Positions 60,277-64,000 of a stretch of 64,000 nt of DNA are shown here, piece after piece. The notes under the pieces are model-generated. The model did not search any database. It saw nothing but the letters and a program-made list of their open reading frames with translations, and had not been told where the DNA came from. Each line of letters opens with the position of its first letter. Within the stretch, counting starts at the first letter, position 1. The translations under genes and the position numbers were made by a program. The DNA lies in NCBI RefSeq assembly GCF_014654365.1, contig NZ_BNAY01000003.1, forward strand, positions 62,001 to 126,000, read 5' to 3'. The DNA is from Amycolatopsis oliviviridis (lineage in GTDB: Bacteria > Actinomycetota > Actinomycetes > Mycobacteriales > Pseudonocardiaceae).

Positions 60277-61236
60277 ATGGGCACCAAGCTGATCATCGAC
60301 ACCGACCCGGGGGTCGACGACGCCTTCGCGCTGGCTTTGGCCACGCGATCCGAGGACGTCGACCTGCTCGGTGTGACCACGGTGTTCGGCAACGTCCCGC
60401 TGAGCCACACCACCGCCAACGCGCGCCGCCTGCTGCAGCTCTTCGGCCGCGAAGACGTCCCGGTCGCCGCGGGCGCCTCGCGGCCGCTGGTCTACGACAA
60501 CGCCAAGCCCGCCGGGTTCGTCCACGGCGAGGACGGCCTGTCCGGCCACGCCGGCACGCTGCCGGAGGCGAAGCGCCCGCTCGACGAACGCGGCGCCGTC
60601 CGCCTGCTGGTGGACCTGCTGGAGGCCGCCGACGAGCCCGTGACCATCGCCCCGATCGGCCCGCTCACGAACATCGCGCTGCTGCTGGCGGCGCATCCGG
60701 AGATCCGCGAGAAGATCGGCCGGATCGTCATCATGGGCGGCGGGGTGACCAAGGGGAACTCCACCACGGCCGCCGAGTTCAACATCTGGAGCGACCCTGA
60801 GGCCGCGCGCCGGGTGCTGGTCGACGGGGACATCCCGACCGTGCTGGTCCCGCTCGACATCACGCACCAGTGCTCGGTCGACACGGATTGGCTCGGCAAA
60901 CTCGCCGCGTCCGGCCCGCTCGGCGCGGCGCTCGAAGCGCTGACCCCGACCTACGTCCGGCACTACACGCCGATCCTCGGCATCCCCGGGATGGTCATGC
61001 ACGACGCGGTCGCGGTGGCCGAAGCGATCCGGCCGGGCATCCTCCACACCGAGTCGTACCCCGTGGACGTCGAGTGCGGCTTCGGCCCCGCGCGCGGCGC
61101 GACGCTCGTAGACCGGCGAAGGCTGCGAAGCACCGATCCGCAGGCCGTGCCGGGCCGCACCGTCGACGTCGCGCTGACCACCGACGTCGACGCCTTCCGC
61201 GAGTTCGTCCTCGGCCGGATCACCGGGGGCCGGTGA
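60277..61236 (+). CDS. Nucleoside hydrolase
   Basis: An inosine-uridine-type nucleoside hydrolase of 319 residues that cleaves the N-glycosidic bond of ribonucleosides using calcium. The signature is IIDTDPGVDDAFALALA (residues 6-22); more ligands lie in VTTVFGNVPLSHTTANA, NIWSDPEAARRVL and MHDAVAVAEAI (Asp about 247). The ATG at 60277 has AAAGGGGAG upstream; an earlier in-frame GTG is less likely. Its stop overlaps the NlpC/P60 start by one base, an unusual operon mate. Confidence 0.92.
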   Translation: MGTKLIIDTDPGVDDAFALALATRSEDVDLLGVTTVFGNVPLSHTTANARRLLQLFGREDVPVAAGASRPLVYDNAKPAGFVHGEDGLSGHAGTLPEAKRPLDERGAVRLLVDLLEAADEPVTIAPIGPLTNIALLLAAHPEIREKIGRIVIMGGGVTKGNSTTAAEFNIWSDPEAARRVLVDGDIPTVLVPLDITHQCSVDTDWLGKLAASGPLGAALEALTPTYVRHYTPILGIPGMVMHDAVAVAEAIRPGILHTESYPVDVECGFGPARGATLVDRRRLRSTDPQAVPGRTVDVALTTDVDAFREFVLGRITGGR

Positions 61237-62360
61237 TGGAGCAGGAGACCTCCCGCCGCCGCAGACTCCCGGTGATCATCGCCGCCGTGGTCGTCGCGGG
61301 CGCCGCCTTGATCGCCGCCATCACCTTCGCGCCGAAGGACGAGCCGAAGACGGAGGCCGCCGCCGTCCAGTCGTCGGCGCCGCCCTCGCCGCCGCCTTCG
61401 ACCGCCCCCGCCGAGATACCGAAGGAACAGCCGAAGGTCCCGCAGCAGATGGGGCAGGAGTTCGACGCCTGGGTGTCGAAGACCAGCGGCTGGCTCGACA
61501 TCCCGCTGCGCGCGATGACCGGCTACGCGAAGACCACCGTGACGCTGAGCAAGGAGACGCCGGGCTGCCGGCTGTCCTGGGTGACGCTGGCGGCGCTCGG
61601 GAAGATCGCCTCGGACCACGGCCGCGCCACCGGTTCGAGCGTGAACGCCGACGGCGTGCTGACCGTGCCGCTCGGCGCGGTCGAGGTCCGCGACTTCTAC
61701 AACAAGGTCGTCTCGTCCGCGAACGCCAGCGGCCCGCTGCAGCTGACCCCCGCGGTGTGGAACCAGTTCCAGGCTTCGGCGAGCGGGGCGAAACCGAACC
61801 CGCAGAACATCGACGACGCCACGCTCACCGCCGGACGCGCCCTGTGCGCGGGCGGGCGCGACCTCGGCCAGGGCCAGACGTGGTGGAACGCGGTCAGCAC
61901 CCTGCAGCCCGCGCCGCTGCTGATGCACCGCACCCTCGCGACGGTGAACGTCTACGGCACCGTCGGCCAGAGCCCCCAGGCGCCGAACGCGGCGGCGCTG
62001 AGCGCGGTCAACTTCGCCATCGACAAGATCGGCCTGCCCTACGTCTGGGGCGGCAACGGCACCGGCGGCGGCGACCCGGGTTTCGACTGCTCCGGCCTGA
62101 CGACGGCCGCGTACGCGAGCGCCGGCGTCAAGCTCATGCGCACCGCCCACACGCAGTACCACAGCGTGAACAAGGTGACCGATCCCCAGCTGGGCGACCT
62201 GATCTTCTACGGCGAGCCGAACACGAAGATCCACCACGTCGGGCTGTACATCGGGAACCAGCAGATGATCGACGCCCCGCAGACCGGGCAGGCGGTGCAG
62301 GTGCACACCTACCGGAAGCAGGGCGACGACTATGCCGGGGCGGGCCGCCCGACGGCCTGA
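61236..62360 (+). CDS. NlpC/P60 family peptidoglycan hydrolase
   Basis: A 374-residue membrane-anchored cell-wall hydrolase. One segment (LPVIIAAVVVAGAALIAAIT, about residues 11-30) is followed by a Pro/Ala-rich linker and a middle domain with GFDC-free lysozyme-like region. The NlpC/P60 domain (about 255-374) has the catalytic Cys in DPGFDCSGLTTAAY, His in HHVGLYIGNQQMIDAP and a polar third residue after it. The last 27 residues recur as a broken copy at 63905. It starts at an ATG one base into the previous stop. Confidence 0.9.
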   Translation: MEQETSRRRRLPVIIAAVVVAGAALIAAITFAPKDEPKTEAAAVQSSAPPSPPPSTAPAEIPKEQPKVPQQMGQEFDAWVSKTSGWLDIPLRAMTGYAKTTVTLSKETPGCRLSWVTLAALGKIASDHGRATGSSVNADGVLTVPLGAVEVRDFYNKVVSSANASGPLQLTPAVWNQFQASASGAKPNPQNIDDATLTAGRALCAGGRDLGQGQTWWNAVSTLQPAPLLMHRTLATVNVYGTVGQSPQAPNAAALSAVNFAIDKIGLPYVWGGNGTGGGDPGFDCSGLTTAAYASAGVKLMRTAHTQYHSVNKVTDPQLGDLIFYGEPNTKIHHVGLYIGNQQMIDAPQTGQAVQVHTYRKQGDDYAGAGRPTA

Positions 62361-62415
62361 AGTCGTGGCCCGCGGCCCGCCGCCGCGCCGGCCCTGCCAA
62401 CCGCGATCCTGGTGC

Positions 62416-63777
62416 TCATCGAGGCAGAAGCGGTGTGACGGCGTCCGCCGCAGCCTCACCAGAGCGCACCGCGCCCTCGATGTAGCCGTACCAGCGCGTC
62501 GAGGTTTCCGTTCCCGCCCAATGGATCCGGCCGCAGGGTGCACGCAGGGCCGAGCCTGACCCGGTCCAGGCACCCGGCGGGAACACCGCCGAGTAAGCGC
62601 CTCGTGTGAACGGTTCCTCGTTCCAGTTCCGCTCGGCGAAGCCCAGGGGCGCACCGGCTCGTGAACCGAAGAGGCGGGTCAGCGCGTCGAGCAGGATCCT
62701 TCGGCGGACGGCTGGGGAACGCGTCCCGAGTTCCCTGGCCGCCGCGCCGGTGACGAACCCGATCAGGACACCCCTGCCGCCGGATCGCGGGCTGCTGTCG
62801 ACGGTCATCGCGATCGGGCCGCGCAGGCTCAACGCGGCACCGCTGAGATCCGCCTGCCGCCAGAACGGCTCCGTGTACGTGGCGACGCATTTGAGCACGC
62901 TGCCCATCGGAAGCCGCTGCACCAGGTTATCGCGCGCGGGCGGAAGCGGTGGGTGGAAACCGATCCGGGCAGCGAGCGGCGGTGCCACCGCGACCACCGC
63001 GTACCCGGCCCGCCAGGCGGTTCCGTCCTCGGCGGTCACCGTGACACCGGAATCGTCCTGCTCGATCCGCCGGACCGGCTCGCCGAGCCGCAGGACCGGG
63101 CCCAGCCGCTCGGCGAGCTTCCCGGCGAGGCCGTGGGCGCCGCCGTCCAACCGGTCTTGTTGCGCGCCGCCTTCGACGTCGGTCAACGCCGACAGGCTGC
63201 CCGCGGCCCTGATGTAGAACAGCGCGTGCAAGAGCGACAGTTCACTCGGTTCGCAGGCCCAGATGGCCTGGCAGGCGAGTGTGAGGAACCGGCGCCCGCC
63301 CCGGGTCTTCGCGGTGCGATCGATCCAGGTCCGCAAGGTCTGCCCGTCGAACGCGTCCGGGCCGCGCCAGGGCGTCTCGGTGTCGACGGAGCGGGCGAGC
63401 CTGTCGAGACGGGACTGGGCTCGCCCGACGTCGAGCAGCGTCAACGGGCCGAGTTTCGGCACCATGCCACGAAACCCGCGCAAACGCCCGGTCTCGGTTT
63501 CGAGAAGGTTCGCCCCCGCCGTGTACGTCTGGAAGACGGCCACGCCGAGTTCCTCGGCCAGCGCGTACACCCGGTCCTGACCTGGTCCTATGAACTGGCC
63601 GCCGAGATCGACGGCCTCGCCGCCGACTTCGGCACCGACGGTGCGGCCGCCTGCTTGAGGGCAGGCTTCGAGCAGAAGAACCCGTACTCCGCGACCGCGG
63701 AGACGATGCGCGCAAACGAGACCTGCCATACCGGCGCCGACCACGACGACATCGATCTCGGAACTGTGGTGGGACAC
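62416..63777 (-). CDS. Flavin-dependent amine oxidase
   Basis: A 453-residue FAD oxidase of the monoamine/polyamine oxidase type. The dinucleotide-binding motif is VVVVGAGMAGLVCAHRLRGR (about residues 8-27), then GGRTVGAEVGGEAVDLGGQF, and near the C-terminus the FAD motif IHWAGTETSTRWYGYIEGAV. The substrate side is not evident. The GTG at 63777 has AGGAGG 4 bases before it; the frame continues 42 codons upstream without support. A 63905 fragment and the NlpC/P60 gene flank it, which suggests it was inserted by recombination. Confidence 0.9.
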   Translation of the reverse strand: MSHHSSEIDVVVVGAGMAGLVCAHRLRGRGVRVLLLEACPQAGGRTVGAEVGGEAVDLGGQFIGPGQDRVYALAEELGVAVFQTYTAGANLLETETGRLRGFRGMVPKLGPLTLLDVGRAQSRLDRLARSVDTETPWRGPDAFDGQTLRTWIDRTAKTRGGRRFLTLACQAIWACEPSELSLLHALFYIRAAGSLSALTDVEGGAQQDRLDGGAHGLAGKLAERLGPVLRLGEPVRRIEQDDSGVTVTAEDGTAWRAGYAVVAVAPPLAARIGFHPPLPPARDNLVQRLPMGSVLKCVATYTEPFWRQADLSGAALSLRGPIAMTVDSSPRSGGRGVLIGFVTGAAARELGTRSPAVRRRILLDALTRLFGSRAGAPLGFAERNWNEEPFTRGAYSAVFPPGAWTGSGSALRAPCGRIHWAGTETSTRWYGYIEGAVRSGEAAADAVTPLLPR

Positions 63778-63796
63778 GAACCCTCCTGGTAGGTGA

Positions 63797-63825
63797 GTCG
63801 TGTTCGCGGCCAGCACGAACACGAC
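63797..63825. promoter_or_regulatory. Perfect inverted repeat upstream of the amine oxidase
   Basis: GTCGTGTTCG and CGAACACGAC, 9 bases apart, lie just upstream of the amine oxidase start. A repressor site is possible. Confidence 0.45.
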
Positions 63826-63904
63826 AGCGCACCCACCTACCACCACGGCGCTGACTTGGATTGTCTTCAATTGTCGGCGCAGATCATTTCCATTCGGCGC
63901 CACG

Positions 63905-63997
63905 GTGTCAACCGGTCAGGCGGTGCAGGTGCACACCTACCGGACGCCGGGCGACGATTACGCCGGAGCCAGCCGCCCGACGGCCGGATCCGCCTAG
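63905..63997 (+). pseudogene. 3' fragment of a second NlpC/P60 gene
   Basis: The last 27 or so codons of the NlpC/P60 gene are present again here: TGQAVQVHTYRTPGDDYAGA differs in a few residues from the intact TGQAVQVHTYRKQGDDYAGA, and the copy ends in a TAG three codons later. The frame has no start or catalytic part upstream. It is the remnant of a tandem paralogue or a duplicated end, separated from the intact copy by the amine oxidase gene. Confidence 0.72.
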
Positions 63998-64000
63998 AGT

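Overview
The window is chromosomal DNA of a high-GC actinomycete, most likely a pseudonocardial such as Amycolatopsis (inference). The grounds are strong G/C bias at third codon positions, many GTG starts, leaderless TAnnnT promoters, F420-type luciferase-like enzymes, DUF397 and DUF2510 proteins, and the RamB-aceA pair. The backbone keeps, in the same order, much of the gene set I know from Mycobacterium tuberculosis Rv3001c-Rv3034c: ilvC-ilvN-ilvB, gatB-gatA-gatC, an ACT protein, ligA, a short MetE-like protein, mnmA, a cysteine desulfurase, a PlsC/N-acyltransferase pair, etfA-etfB, then a methyltransferase, a GH57 enzyme, a GT4 glycosyltransferase and a hexapeptide acyltransferase.

Layout. 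1-3041: the start of a TetR repressor, divergent from two F420-type oxidoreductases and an ankyrin protein. 3042 to about 5450: an AT-rich island coding for a reverse transcriptase and a HEPN-motif protein, with stem-loops in front of the reverse transcriptase. This is the best candidate for an uncommon system here, probably anti-phage. 5784-6937: a double SnoaL-fold protein and an orphan DUF397 protein. 7054-13202: the branched-chain amino acid genes ilvC, ilvN, ilvB and ilvD, with a complete transcription attenuator (leader peptide and terminator) before ilvB. 13308-20117: DoxX, DUF72, a 2-hydroxyacid dehydrogenase, a sugar-dehydrogenase-like lipoprotein and a three-gene sugar-type operon (Gfo/Idh/MocA, PmoA-like, cupin) behind two palindromic operators. 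20110-33771: tRNA and DNA housekeeping (gatCAB, ligA, mnmA, cysteine desulfurase) with smaller enzymes between. 33820-42721: an MFS transporter, an unusual HATPase-like/LuxR regulator, a quinone reductase-like enzyme, two acyltransferases resembling ornithine-lipid enzymes, the electron transfer flavoprotein and DegV. 42857-50371: a probable alpha-glucan pathway (methyltransferase, GH57, GT4) interrupted by a glutathione peroxidase, a trypsin-like protease pair and a GH2 enzyme. 50503-56453: a small secreted peptide, a methyltransferase, and the glyoxylate shunt (aceB, aceA) with its probable regulator ramB. 56530-64000: an NmrA-like protein, ilvA, NADAR, a hexapeptide acyltransferase, nucleoside hydrolase, an NlpC/P60 hydrolase, a flavin amine oxidase and a broken second copy of the NlpC/P60 3' end.

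Long, nearly perfect palindromes of a few sequence families recur between genes, mostly between convergent pairs. They probably act as bidirectional terminators and also behave as a dispersed repeat family. I saw no tRNA, rRNA, CRISPR array, complete insertion sequence or integrase. All calls come from reading sequence and motifs; no database search was run.
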